Assembly: GCA_948567375.1 (NCBI GenBank)
Contig: OX419757.1
Location: 31,124,001 to 31,188,000 of the forward strand
Origin: Lunularia cruciata
Taxonomy: Eukaryota; Streptophyta; Marchantiopsida; Lunulariales; Lunulariaceae
Length of the DNA: 64,000 nucleotides
Reading direction: 5' to 3'
Position 1 is the first letter of the stretch; each line of letters starts with the position of its first letter. Shown in pieces: positions 45,982-57,000 of this stretch. The notes under the pieces were generated by a model. It saw nothing but the letters and a program-made list of their open reading frames with translations, was not told the DNA's origin and searched no databases. Made by a program: the position numbers and the translations under genes.

Positions 45982-46281
45982 TTGAGAGTGCGTGAGGTTT
46001 TGCCATTTGGAGGCCTTGTGTTAGAAGGACATGATGGTGTTATTTGGAAGGATAATGTATGCAATTGTGCACCATGTCACCTCCCAAACATTGATAATAC
46101 TATGGATCCAAGCTTGGCACTTGTACGTGCAAGCTTGAGGTGTATGTTATGTGGCTCTTTTGGTGGAGCTGCTACTATGTTAGTGTGTGACAGCTATTGG
46201 AGAGGATGGCATATGGCATGTATGACTCCTCCCCTCACAGTGGTTCCTCAGGGATAGTGGTTATGTCCTAGATGTACTTGA
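45982..46281 (+). pseudogene. Integrase tail with PHD-finger-like zinc module
   Basis: After the integrase C-terminal beta region (VLEGHDGVIWKDNV ... CHLP) comes CMLC (46141-46152), an 11-residue loop ending MLVCD, then SYWRGWHMACMTPPL, VVPQG, stop, WLCPRC (46273-46275 last Cys). This is the C4HC3 plan of a PHD finger: C-x2-C, C-x2-C, H-x2-C, C-x2-C. The fourth ligand is Tyr (TAT) where TGT would give Cys, and a TAG replaces the residue before the conserved Trp. PHD fingers usually read histone H3 tails. Here it stands where chromoviruses carry a chromodomain, so a targeting role is inferred. Confidence 0.82.
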
Positions 46282-46445
46282 CCTATAGCTAGTTCATTCT
46301 TTATATGGTATAAATTGCAGACAAGTGCTAACGATGGGGCTCCATAGCACCCAGCCTCCTGAGCTTTGCCCATCATAGGGTAAACCATATACTAGTAGAT
46401 GGCTATTTGGAGTTAGAGGGACCTAACCGCTAGCTATGGAGCGAT
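46282..46445 (+). other. Untranslated region after A2 pol
   Basis: No ORF. It may include the 3' untranslated region and polypurine tract of A2; I could not identify a convincing purine tract. Confidence 0.4.
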
Positions 46446-47075
46446 TGTGGCACTTTAGAGTCTATGTATGACTTATGTGTGAGTTGTGCTTCTATTGTGT
46501 ATGATGTTGACAACAATGTATGTTGTGTAGCGATGTATATACGCACGACAACTGTCACACCATTTGTAGTGTTGCATCTAGATGCTCAAACATTGGAGTT
46601 CTAGTGATAGTAGTTGGAGGCATTTTAGCAGTTACTCATAGACTACTTTTTGATTATCAGATTTCAGATTTAGGGTACTGACCTCATGGCGGAGCCCACC
46701 GTCACTTGCACCATTGGGAGGAGACATAGGTTGAAATCAGGGGTATACCTTGGGAGTGCAGCTCCAGAGAGCTCACTTCTTTGATGTTGAGCCTTCGAGT
46801 TCCTGGCTAGAGTGGATAGAAACCCACCAAGCGTCACTTGGAGTCTCTTAGCTAGAGTGGGTGTGGCTTGACTGTAATCAATGCCTTGTTGTTGGCAAGT
46901 TACTGAGGATCAGATCAAGTATTGACCTGAGTTTGATTGATTCGAGTGGTAAACAATCTGATTATTGTAGCACTTTAGAGTCTATGGATGACTTATGTGT
47001 GAGTTGTGCTTCTATTGTGTAAGATGTTGACATTGATGTATGTTGTGTAGCGATGTATATACACACAACACTAAT
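46446..47075 (+). repeat. 110-bp direct repeats flanking a 400-bp segment
   Basis: 46446-46557 and 46963-47075 are nearly identical (GCACTTTAGAGTCTATG.ATGACTTATGTGTGAGTTGTG ... GTTGTGTAGCGATGTATATAC). Between them lies the segment shared with 30178-30615. The arrangement could come from unequal recombination or from a duplicated LTR start. Confidence 0.75.
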
Positions 47076-47821
47076 CCAACAATATTGGAAATTTTCATAA
47101 GATGATTCAAACCATAACTTGAAGAGTGAAAAAACTCCAAACTTGATCATAATCTCATCTCCAACACCTTATTTCCAAGAGCTTTAACTTCAATCCACCA
47201 AATTTGATTTTAGATTAATCCAAAAATGAAATTTCTTGTGCTCAAAACAATAAGCACTTTGTGTTCTTTGCAACATTGCAAATAAATCATGAAAATGTGT
47301 CATAAAACTCTCCAAATTGTCCAATTTGTGCACCTAGGTATGAATTCTATCCCCCTTGATTCAATTGATCATACTCCATTGAGGATCTATTCAAATCACT
47401 TAGTTTTTGTCTCCGAATTATAGCGTATCAGCTCTTCTCTCAAACTTTGGTCTCTTCACCCCAAATAGCTATTAAATCCTTCAATGGTTGAAAAAGTCCA
47501 AACTTCTACTCTTGGGACCCAATAACATTGCATTTTTGTCATTTAGTTGTTTCTTTTTTCTGCCAGATGTACCCCATAACTCCAACTTGAAGCCATTCAA
47601 TGAGATTAAATATTTTTCCATCTATAAAAACACATAGATTGTCAAGTCCTAGACTTACTCGTAAGTAAGCACACAAAGAAAAATTTGACCCGGGCTTCCC
47701 ATCATTGAGTCCATGAATGAAACCCCAAATTGCACTACCATCCAACCTTGAAGTTCATCATAGTGTAGAATCTAAAGTCTGATGAGAAAAGGATTCAAGA
47801 GTGGTAGATTAGAAGCATGGG
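47076..47821 (-). repeat. Left half of an older family-D LTR (D4)
   Basis: Aligns colinearly with 53262-54001 (AA.ATTGGAAATTTTCA, CATCTCATCTCCAACACCTT, CCTACTTGAAG-like segments, GATGAGA.AAGGATT). It is interrupted at 47821 by D1 and resumes at 50043. Confidence 0.75.
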
Positions 47822-50042
47822 TGTCGTGTTGTGGTCTGCATAGCCCTTGAAATAGTAAACTGATGTGGTTTATCTTTGTAAAGATGGAGTAGGTTGTATG
47901 ATGGATCCCACATGATGTGTATGATTGACCTATTACAGTGTGAGAAATCTATGTACATGTATACAATTAGCCACATGGATCATGGTCTTGTCTTCTTTGA
48001 GTGTTTTATGAATATAAATGGTGGAGAGTTTAGTGGAACATGCATTTTAGTTGGAGGAGTCTTGAGTAGGAGGAGGACGTTGAGAGTGAGAGTTGTAGCA
48101 AAGCGTGGAGGCCAAGCGTCAAAGAGAGCAATTGATGAGGAGATGTACCATGCTTTTGATCTGCCACTCCTAAATCCTTCTCTCATCAGGCTTTAGATTC
48201 TACATCATGATGACTTAGGGATTGGATGGTGGCACATTTTGAGGCGGTATTCACAGATGATGGAAAACTCAAATCCTATTGTCCTTCATGTGATAACTTA
48301 CAAGCAAGTATAGGACTTGACAATCTATGTGCTCACGTAATTAGAGAATGACTCAATTTTTTTCATGAGCTTCAAGATGGAGTTGTGGGGTCCACTTGTT
48401 AAAAAGTGAAGAGGCTAAATGACAAAATTGCAAGAGATTAGATTCCAAGAGAAAGTTGAGAGTTTTTCTACCATCGAGGGAGTTTGGAGAGAGCATTTGA
48501 GGAGAAAAGACCATGGTTGGAGAGAAGAGCTGACAAGCTATGATTTGAAGACTAGAATCAAGTGATTTTAGTCAATTCTTTTGGAGATATGACCAATTGA
48601 GTAAGGAGGGTAAAATTCATATTTAGGAGCACAAAATAGATTATTTAGAGAGCTTCAAGAGACATCTTCATGATCTGTCAATTGGGTTGGTGAGTTAACA
48701 AAGTGCTTGTAATGATAAGCTTAAGAAATTTTAGATTTTGATAGATCTTGAATCAAATCTGGCCAATTGAAGCTAGAGATTTGGAAAGTGAGGAGTTGGA
48801 GATGACATTCTGATAAGGTTTGAAGATTTGGTCACTCTTGAAGTTTTGGTCCAAATCAACTTGTGAAAATTTTGAGTGTTGTTGGTGGCTATGATTTTCA
48901 CTTCTATGAAAAGGTTTCATGTGAATTCCTCAAATAGACAATTCAAGGTCTTGGATCAAGCATACTTGGGCATGTAGAGCTCACAAGTTAGCCCAGCTCA
49001 AAAATTGATCCATATCTAGAGTTTGGGGTTGGATTAGAGTACTTAAATTTACAAAGGTTTAGACAAGAGCACACAAGCTACTATGACAATTTTGGTTAAC
49101 TTTGGGTTCATGGAGAGTGAGAGCTGATGCAACAAATTCTACTAAAAATATTGTTGTAAGCTCGGGAGAGCATTTCTATCTTTTATCATGATTGAGTGTT
49201 TACTCTCCTATTTGTGTGTTTATGACTGAAGATTTTAGGTTGGATTGTTTGTGAGGATTAGGTGCACCATCTAGGGAAAATAACCCAAAACTAGGAGCAA
49301 ACCCTAAATTAAGGATTTTGAAATTAGGGATTTCAAAATTAGGGTAAGAATTACAAAAAACTGGCCCAATTTGAGAGCTTGTCAAGGAAGCTATAGTGAT
49401 AAGATTAAATTTTATTTTGAATCATTGAAAAGATTATCTTATAGGCTTCCTTTTGAATCCTAGAATATTGTTATACAAGTTACATAGAAAAAGCTATGTC
49501 CATTTGAGTTACATAGGATTTTCCTCATCAATAAGACATAGGATCAGTCCACTTGGAGTACAAATTAGGTGAAATTTGAAGTACATATTAGAGGAAGCTT
49601 GGAGTATAGGTTGAAATTGGCTTGATGATAGAGCAAGAGGGGTCTTAAGCTTAATTTTGATAAAAAGCACGAAGAGTTGCTATTGGATTCTTGTGATTGG
49701 ATCCTCTCCGTGCTTGTATGCTTGTTTGTACACCCAGTTGGTTTGGTTGGTGTGCAAGCATTGCGCTTAGGTTCTTTCCTTCTAGGAGTGCTATGTATTT
49801 CTCCTTGGTAATGTTGGAAGTGATGACCAATAGACCAAGAGTGTGTGATATGATGACAGGTTAGGTGCCCGTTATTACTCTACCTAATAGCAAGAATACC
49901 AAAATCTAAAGGGAAGGGTCTACTAGTTGGGATCTATGCATGCTCAAACTAGCAAGAATAGGTTTACCTCCAATCTCTGATCTATAGGCTCCACAACTAG
50001 GCAACTTGTGTGTTCCTAGAGAGAGAAAAGCAAAGTACAACA
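47822..50042 (+). repeat. Family-D solo LTR (D1), 2.2 kb, with target duplication
   Basis: TGTCGTGTTGTGG at the start and AAAGTACAACA at the end. It is the reverse complement of 52117-54323 over its whole length with moderate divergence. The flanking pentamers ATGGG (47817-47821) and ACGGG (50043-50047) match except for one transition, and it lies inside D4, whose two halves continue on each side. Open frames inside it (for example 47894-48196) are conserved only as repeat sequence. No internal retroelement domain is present. Confidence 0.85.
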
Positions 50043-50363
50043 ACGGGACATCTCCTTCTCAAGTGCTTCCTTTAATGCTCTAGCAACCACACTCTACTAT
50101 AACTCTCACTACCTTGTCCTCCTCTAGCTCAAGACTCTTCAAATTAAAATACACACTCCCAATCAACTCTCCACCACCTATATACATAAGAGCCATCAAA
50201 GAGTGCTATTCCATAATCCACATGGCTTATTGTATATATGTACATAGATTTGTCACATGACACTAGCTCAATTGTGGGTTCAACCCTACAATCTACTCCA
50301 ATAATGTGGAGATAAACTATACTAAAATCATTTTTCACTAGTTACACAAACCATAATAAGACA
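50043..50363 (-). repeat. Right half of the family-D LTR D4
   Basis: Aligns with 54002-54323 (GGGACAT..C, CCTC..CTTC, ACATATATGTACATAGATT, GTTAC.CAAACCA..A). It ends AATAAGACA, the reverse complement of the D start. Confidence 0.75.
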
Positions 50364-52116
50364 ATGGTCTCCTTAAATTTCACACTAAACCTTAAGCAGA
50401 TGGTTTCACTATCCCTACCTTGGGTTGCAACCTCTTCCTATCTTTGATCCCTTCTCTTGTCCTCCAATTACTATCACTTCAGAGACTTCCCTTCCTTTGT
50501 CTCTTATTGTTCTCTTGAATTCAAATCCAACTATATAGGAGACTTTTTCAAACATGCCATATCATGGCAAGAACCAAGTATTCTTGCAATCACATTCCAT
50601 TCTAACCCAATGAATAGATACTCTTGCAACAATGCATCTCACAAAACAACATAACTATAAGTCACCAAACAAACACAACCATTCATTCAAAAAACAACTA
50701 TTCTCATTCTCACCTCTTGAAAAATGGATGATCCTTCTCTTTTAGTCACACACAACTTGGCCATTGATGGAATAAAATCCTTTCCTCCAAAAGTATATCT
50801 CCTCGTCCACACTTGGTCTTTGAGAAAGTCAAAATATAGTACCGTCCACTAAATCCACACAACCAAGAAACCTTTTTGAGAAAAAATAGAAGATATATTT
50901 GACGTCTTCTCTTGTCCAAGCCACTTCACCTCCCTGACCAAGTTAGCTATAATTGCAATCATGACACTTTTAATGAATAAGATAGTAGATCCACATTGAT
51001 CCCCCATAGTTTAAGCCTCTTGCCACACTTATTCCATTATCATGATGCCCAAACCTATCAAAGGCAAGTGCAACTTGTGAATCCAAATAGGAGATTGTGA
51101 CTTGCAAGATGCATTTTTAAATACTCTATGATTGTGTATATCATCCACTAATGCTTGATAGGAGAATAAATCCTTTCTTGTGAGATGTCTAAAGGCAATA
51201 AAGTCCAATTTGCAAAATTTGTTATAACACAAACTCATTGCTTCTTGTACTTAGTACCCTCTCTTGCAAATACCATGATTCTAAAGTATAATTCCACCAC
51301 TTTGTAAGGATCACTATTGAATCGTCTTCCTTGTTGGAGCTCCAATCTATCCATTCCAAGTTAAGAAAGTCACTATCAATTTCTCCTCTCAAAATCATCC
51401 TCATTTATTTTGCAATTTTATGGAGGAAGAAACATTGATAACTAGTGTGATGCATCTTAGTAAGGATTTAGCTTGGCAAATATCCAAGTGGTGAACAAAG
51501 AGAACTCATGGAGAACAATGCAACACCAATGTTATATAAAAAAGTGAAGAAAGAGTGAAACAAGAGGAGGGAGTGAGACCGCAAGAACAAGAGGAGTGCA
51601 AGCAAGAACCTATGAACAAGAAGATGGAGCATGAGTGCCAAAGTACTACAAAAGAGGTTAGAGTAAAGTATTAGAATGCAATATAGATGCACAAGCTCCA
51701 ATGCCAAAGAGTACTACAAAAGAGGTAATAGGTGAAGTAATAAGAATATGATAGGAGGTGAAGTAATGTGAAAGTGATAAGAATACTATTGGTGAAATAT
51801 CTATTCTTAGATGTGAATAACAAAACTCAATAGAATACTCAAGGTGACCTTGATAGGAGGGAGTTTCGTGATATGCAATTTGTGAACAAAAAATTCTCAA
51901 GGCAATCTCAAATAGGAGTTTTGTGATATGAAAATAGTGAATAACAAATTCTTGTGGTGATGATGATGTAGAGCAAACATGAGCTTAAGTGATAAGAAAG
52001 AGTTGATAGAGAAGCTGCAATTGATATTGAAAAGAAATTCAAAAATTTGGAACTGATACTTGAGAAGAAAATTCTCAAAGGAAAAATAAATAAGAAATTT
52101 AAAATTATATTAGTGG
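50364..52116. other. Spacer between family-D LTRs, no gene recognised
   Basis: Short frames only. Imperfect direct repeats are seen at 51650-51725 (TACTACAAAAGAGGT twice) and 51850-51945 (AGGAG.TTT.GTGATATG twice). A compositionally distinct purine-rich run extends from 51420 to 52090. Confidence 0.5.
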
Positions 52117-54323
52117 TGTTGTACTTTTCCTTTCTCTCTCTAGGAACACACAAGGTGCCTAGTTGTGGAGCCTATAGATCAGAGGTTATAGATTAACATG
52201 TCCCTACTAGTTTTAGTGTGTGTAGAACCCAACTAGTAAAAACTTCCGCTCTAGGTTTTGGTATTCTTGCTATCGAGTAAGGTAGTATGAGCAACCTAAC
52301 ATGTCATCATAACACACACTCCTGGTCTGTTGGTCATCACTTCCAACATTACCAAGGAGAAATACACAACACTCTTAGAAGGAAAGAATCTAAGTGCAAC
52401 GCTCACACACCAATCCAAACAAGCATACAAGCATGTAAGCATGGAGAAGATTTAACCACAAGAAGTCAACAACAACTCTCCATGATTTTGGTGGAAATCA
52501 ACTTCAGATCTCCCTAATTGGTCCTCAAGTTGAATTCAATTTGTACTCTAGCTTCCTCAATTATGCACTTCAAATTTTAGCCAATTCCTAATCCAAGTGT
52601 AGAACTTCTATCTCTTTTGTTGGAGAGAATCCTATGAAACACAGATGGGTGTAACTTTCTTTGTGTTGCTTGAATCTAAGTGTTATAGGATTCAATGGAA
52701 AGCCTATGAGATAAGCTTTCCAATGACATGACATATGCCTCAAATTGATTACTACAATTCTCTTGAAAAGCTTCCAAACTTGGCCAATTGCTAGTAGGTT
52801 TTTACCTTAATTTCAAAAACCCTATTTTAGGGTTTGCTCCTTGTTCTTGGAAATTTCCCCCAAATTTCTGATTTAGAAGTACACTTGATCCTCAAAAACA
52901 ATCTAGCAACCTAAAACTCTCAATTATAGTCACAATTTAGGAGAATTGACATCCAATCAAGGTGGAAGATAAATTTGCTCTATCGAGCTTATGATAGTAT
53001 TTGTAGTAGAGTTTCTTGCATCAATTCTCACTCTTTATGGACCCAAAGTAAAAAAAATCTTTCAAAGTAGTTTTTTGTGCTCTTTTTTAACCCTATGCAA
53101 AGCTTAATACCCTAATCCAACCTCAAATCTTAGATATGGATCAATTCTTGAGCTGGGCTAACTTGTGAGCTCTATAGACCCAAATATGCTTTATCCAAGA
53201 CCTTGAATTGTCTATTTGAAGAATTCACATGAAATCTCTGCACAAAGGTGTAGAACCTAACCACCAACAAGATTGGAAATTTTCACAAGGTGAATCAAAC
53301 CACAACTTTAGGAATGACCAAAATTCCAAATATGATTAGCATCTCATCTCCAACACCTTGCTTTCCAAAACTCCAACTTCAATTGACCAGATCTGATTTG
53401 AGATTAATCAAATTTTATAATTTCTTGAGCTAAGCACTACAAACCTTTAGTCATCTATCTATCACCTTAACATATCATGAAAATGTCTCACAATGCTCTC
53501 TAAATTGTCTATCTTGTCCTCTTGGGTATGAATCCTACCCCCCTTACTTCAATTGATCATATCTCCCATAAAATTGACTCAAATCTTTATTTTGTCTTGA
53601 CATTGTAGCCTTTCCACTCCTCTCTCCAACCGTGGTCTTTTCTCCTTGAATGCTCTCCCCAAACTTTCCAAATTGTCCGAAAACGCTTGAATTCTCCTCT
53701 TGGAAACCAATCTCTTGCAATTTTGTCTTTTAGCTCTTCACCTTTTGACAAGTGAAGAGCCTACAATTGTACCTTGAAGCTCATGAACAAAAATTTAGGC
53801 ATTTTCCAACTATAGGAGCACATATATTGTCAAGTCCCAGACTTGCTCGTAAGCACCAGAAGAACAATAGGATCTGGGTTTTCCATCATAGACTCCGTAA
53901 AGAAAGTCTTAAAGACGTCTCACCATCCAATCTTGTAAGCTGTCGCGGTGTAGAATCCAAAGCCTGATGAGATAAGGATTTGGAAGTGGCAGATTGGGAG
54001 CATGGGACATTGCATGCTCAAATGCCTCCTCCAATGCTCTAACACTTGCACTTTGCTACAACTCTCACTCCCAATGTCCTCCTCTCCTTCCAGACTCTTT
54101 GACTAAAACACACCTCCGTCTCTCCACTTGCCCTCCTCTATATTCATCACAACACTCAAACATGATAAGATCATAACCCATGTGGCCAATCACATATATG
54201 TACATAGATTGCTCACATGGCAACGTCTCATCCGTCGGATCTATCATACCACCTACTCCACTAATGTGGGAGTAAACTATGATAAGTTACTTTTTTACAG
54301 GTTACGCAAACCACGACACGACA
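52117..54323 (-). repeat. Family-D LTR (D2), 2.2 kb, opposite to D1
   Basis: TGTTGTACTTTTCC at the left end and CCACGACACGACA at the right end, the reverse complement of D1 termini. Flanks AGTGG and ACGGG share only 3 of 5 bases. Together with D1 it makes an imperfect inverted repeat with arms of about 2.2 kb and a 2.1-kb centre. Confidence 0.8.
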
Positions 54324-54630
54324 ACGGGAATCTTCTTTCAAAAATTAACTAGCAGGATCCTTATGAGTGGTACTTATTAGCCATTAAGATTTATGGCAAT
54401 ATGTAAAATGCACTTAATCATCGTAAACATCTCCAAGTCATGGTTTTGATTTCCCCATAACTTTCTACCATCACATGAAGCTCCTCTATAAACCAATTTT
54501 CACTTTTAGATCTTGTGGCCCATAAAATTTTCATGTCTTACCCTTAAATGACTTTATGGAATCTTACAAACCCTCAAATAAGCTAACTTTGAAACCCCTT
54601 ATTGTGTTATACTTGGTTTGGAGGTAGCAT

Positions 54631-55319
54631 TTGAATATTTTGCATACGACACGTGTCAGCGCAGAGTTATGCTTGGTCCAAGATGATTGGGTGATAATAA
54701 CAAATGTCATAGTTATAGAACTTATGCGAGATACAATTTTGGAGGGAATGATTACACATCCCCTTGGATGGGCGGCGACTGTAGCAGCAGGTCGTAAGGT
54801 CTCCAAGTATAGAGGCATGCATCGAGGTCACCTCTTTGTTCCTCTAGCCTTGGAGTTCTATGGAGCGATGGACACTACATTAGATACATTTGTCAAGGAG
54901 TGTGCGAGAGCTTATCATGTTAGGCGCCATGGGTATCACTCTCATTTTTGTACCTTGTAACATATTTTAGACAACATGTGCCTATTGCTCTACAAAGGGC
55001 AATGGCGGGTGCAATCCATAGGAGAACAATCACACTAGGTGATGCTTCTTTGGATACTCTAGTTGTTTGTAGACAATGCAAACTTGCATGGTTTAGACAA
55101 CATGTGTCTATTGCTCTACAAAGGGCAATGGCGGGTGCAATCCATAGGAGAACAATCACACTAGGGGATGCTTCTTTGGATACTCTAGTTGTTTGTAGAC
55201 AATGCAAACTTGCATGGCTGGGACATCTTAAGGACAGTGAGGCAGATTTCTTATATAGAACTCTATTGGGGCTTAGGCACATTTTACCTTTTCTTTTGTC
55301 TCCCCCTTGTCCAGGTTGA
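54631..55319 (+). pseudogene. Retroelement-tail-like ORF with internal duplication
   Basis: Frame 1 (54631-54960) includes RGHLFVPLALEFYGAMDTTL and TFVKECARA; frame 3 (54948-55319) continues RQHVPIALQRAMAGAIHRR. The pattern F-V-P-L-A-x-E-x-Y-G, then a hydrophobic helix, then R-Q-x-x-x-I-A-L-Q-R resembles the conserved tail found after the RT domain in some retroelement ORFs; this is from memory of the motif and not certain. A frameshift near 54950 joins the two. The second half is duplicated in frame (126 bp). It lies less than 1 kb upstream of the first exon region of the next gene, in the same orientation. Confidence 0.4.
54968..55219 (+). repeat. 126-bp tandem duplication, two units
   Basis: Units 54968-55093 and 55094-55219, both starting TAGACAACATGTG, differ at only a few positions. 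The unit is 42 codons, so the open frame is preserved through both. Confidence 0.95.
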
Positions 55320-55375
55320 TGGGTTCTTCCCATCCTTCGTGTTTTCTACGCGGTCGCACTTTTCCCTTATTGTGT

Positions 55376-55591
55376 TAACTGAAACCCCTTTCCATTATCG
55401 GGAGTGGTGCGACGGGAAGTGAAGATCTATCACGCAGTTGGTATGACTGAGCAAACCACAGTATCGACGGAACAAAGTTAAGGTAACTGAAACCCCTTTC
55501 CATTACCGGGAGTGGCGCGACGGGAAGTGAAGATCTATCACGCAGTTGGTATGACTGAGCAAACCACAGTAGTGACGGAACAAAGTTAAGG
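55376..55591 (+). repeat. 108-bp tandem duplication, two units
   Basis: Units 55376-55483 and 55484-55591, both starting TAACTGAAACCCCTTTCC and containing GCGACGGGAAGTGAAGATC. They differ at about four sites. Unlike the surrounding transposon DNA, CG dinucleotides are frequent here. Confidence 0.95.
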
Positions 55592-57000
55592 TCTCCTTCC
55601 AATTTAGAACTGTGGTCGAAGCAATAATGCGAAACGACAAACGGAGAAAGTCGGGCCCCACAATAGTACGTGCAGTAGTGGTGCTGCCGGTGGGAATGAA
55701 CGTTTGAATGCAAAATTCAAACTTCGCTTCCCTCTCTTCTTCTCCCATTCCTCTCCCTGTGTACCCTCCCTCAGATTACAGGCTCTCTCAATCGATCGTT
55801 CGATAGTAGGGTCCTCCGCAACGAACAATTTGGGAATTCGTTTATTGGAAAGGAGATTTTGAGTGGGGCGGGACGTCGGAAGCAGCGACTTCCAATGGCA
55901 AACCTCTGGTTTGCTTTCTGTCTGTGAGCTGCGGGGAGGACGGACTCTGATTGTTTATATCAGGAATCAGAGGAGCTGAAACGGGGAACAATTCGGTTAT
56001 CGCGCGGGATTGAAAAGGGGAACCGCGATTTTGCTAGAGCGTGGAAGATCCAGGTGTTTTTATGGGTTTAAGCTGGTTGCAGAGCAGCTCAAAGAGGAGG
56101 AGCTTAACTGTTCTTGATCGGTTCCATTGCTGGTGAATGGGAATAATCAGCCGACGCGTGCGTTAAAGTTCAAAAGTGGTGTCGAAAGCTTCATCACCTC
56201 TTCAAGACGCAAGTCAGTCATGATTGTCATACGATAAGCTATTCGCTTGATTACGTGCCGTACTTTCTGGCTGGTGCTGAGATGATTCTTAAGATCTTTA
56301 GAAATAAAGTCATGGAAGAGCACGTCAAATTGCTCCTTATGATTAAGACCCAGTTTTAACTCAAAATATAACTGAACGAGATAGATAGATTTGAGTTTGT
56401 TGCCCATTGTCCACTGTACTAGTTCATTGTGGTTTATACATTCGGGTGAAATCGCGTAGTGGGGTTGTGCTGGACATGCCCATGTATGTCTCTCTTACTT
56501 TAGCTATAGATTTTTCCACGAGTGCATTTTGACAGCTGGTTCTAGCCATATTAGTAGGACTTGAGATTGCTGTTTGTGAGCAAGGGGACTGGAGTTTTTC
56601 TGAAATTCCATGGGAGTGTTATAGGTAGTCGATCAGGAGTTGCAGGGTTCAACCATTAATTTGCAAACGAGACATTCCCTAGGCGCGTAGCGTGAGATAT
56701 CAGAGATTGATATTCAGGCTTGGTTTACCTCTTTGCTAGAACCCATGCCTTAGAACCCATAAAGTACATGAAGGGCAATTGAGCTTTGCCCATGGGTTTG
56801 CCAGTGACATTGTCACGAGCGCGGTTTTCTTCAATGTTTGGGTGGCAGAACAGCCTTATTCCTTCGGAGCAGATGTCTAGAGTGAAACTTACGATGTTCC
56901 TAAATGGTTTCCACAGTCGAAATGGAGATCCATCAGGACTAAGCAAGGGTAACCATCGTGGAGTGAAAGGATTTGCAGTGCAGGGCACTGAGAGGAAACG
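55592..57000 (+). other. Probable promoter, 5' untranslated region and early introns of the coiled-coil gene
   Basis: From 55600 the base composition shifts to more GC with many CG dinucleotides (55780-56160), like a plant promoter and first-exon region. A pyrimidine-rich tract (CTTCCCTCTCTTCTTCTCCC, 55726-55745) precedes. Two short upstream ORFs are visible: ATG 55895 (10 codons) and ATG 56062 (24 codons, starting MGLSWLQ). The latter could be a real first coding exon if a donor at 56133 (GTGAAT) is used; I could not connect it to the later exons. No clear TATA box. Confidence 0.45.

Larger units (their letters stand above)
39041..46281 (+). mobile_element. Gypsy-like element A, copy 2, with methyltransferase and PHD finger
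   Basis: Order on the plus strand: leader, gag with two zinc knuckles, aspartic protease, DNMT3-type methyltransferase, RT, RNase H, integrase, PHD-finger-like tail. RT before integrase marks it as Ty3/gypsy-type. The leader contains GAGTGGTGCTCGATATCAGCC about 20 bp in, a possible primer site starting TGG, which I could not match to a tRNA with certainty. The gag frame (ATG 39301) and the pol frame differ by one. Frameshifts and stops are spread along the element. No 3' LTR was recognised with certainty. Confidence 0.88.

Noticed and set aside
47894-48196. 100-codon frame inside D1 as a gene
   Set aside because: The corresponding frames in D2 and D4 are shorter and different; it is repeat sequence.
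56147-56407. 86-codon minus-strand frame upstream of the coiled-coil gene
   Set aside because: No motif, no codon or homology support, and it lies in the probable 5' region or intron of the plus-strand gene.
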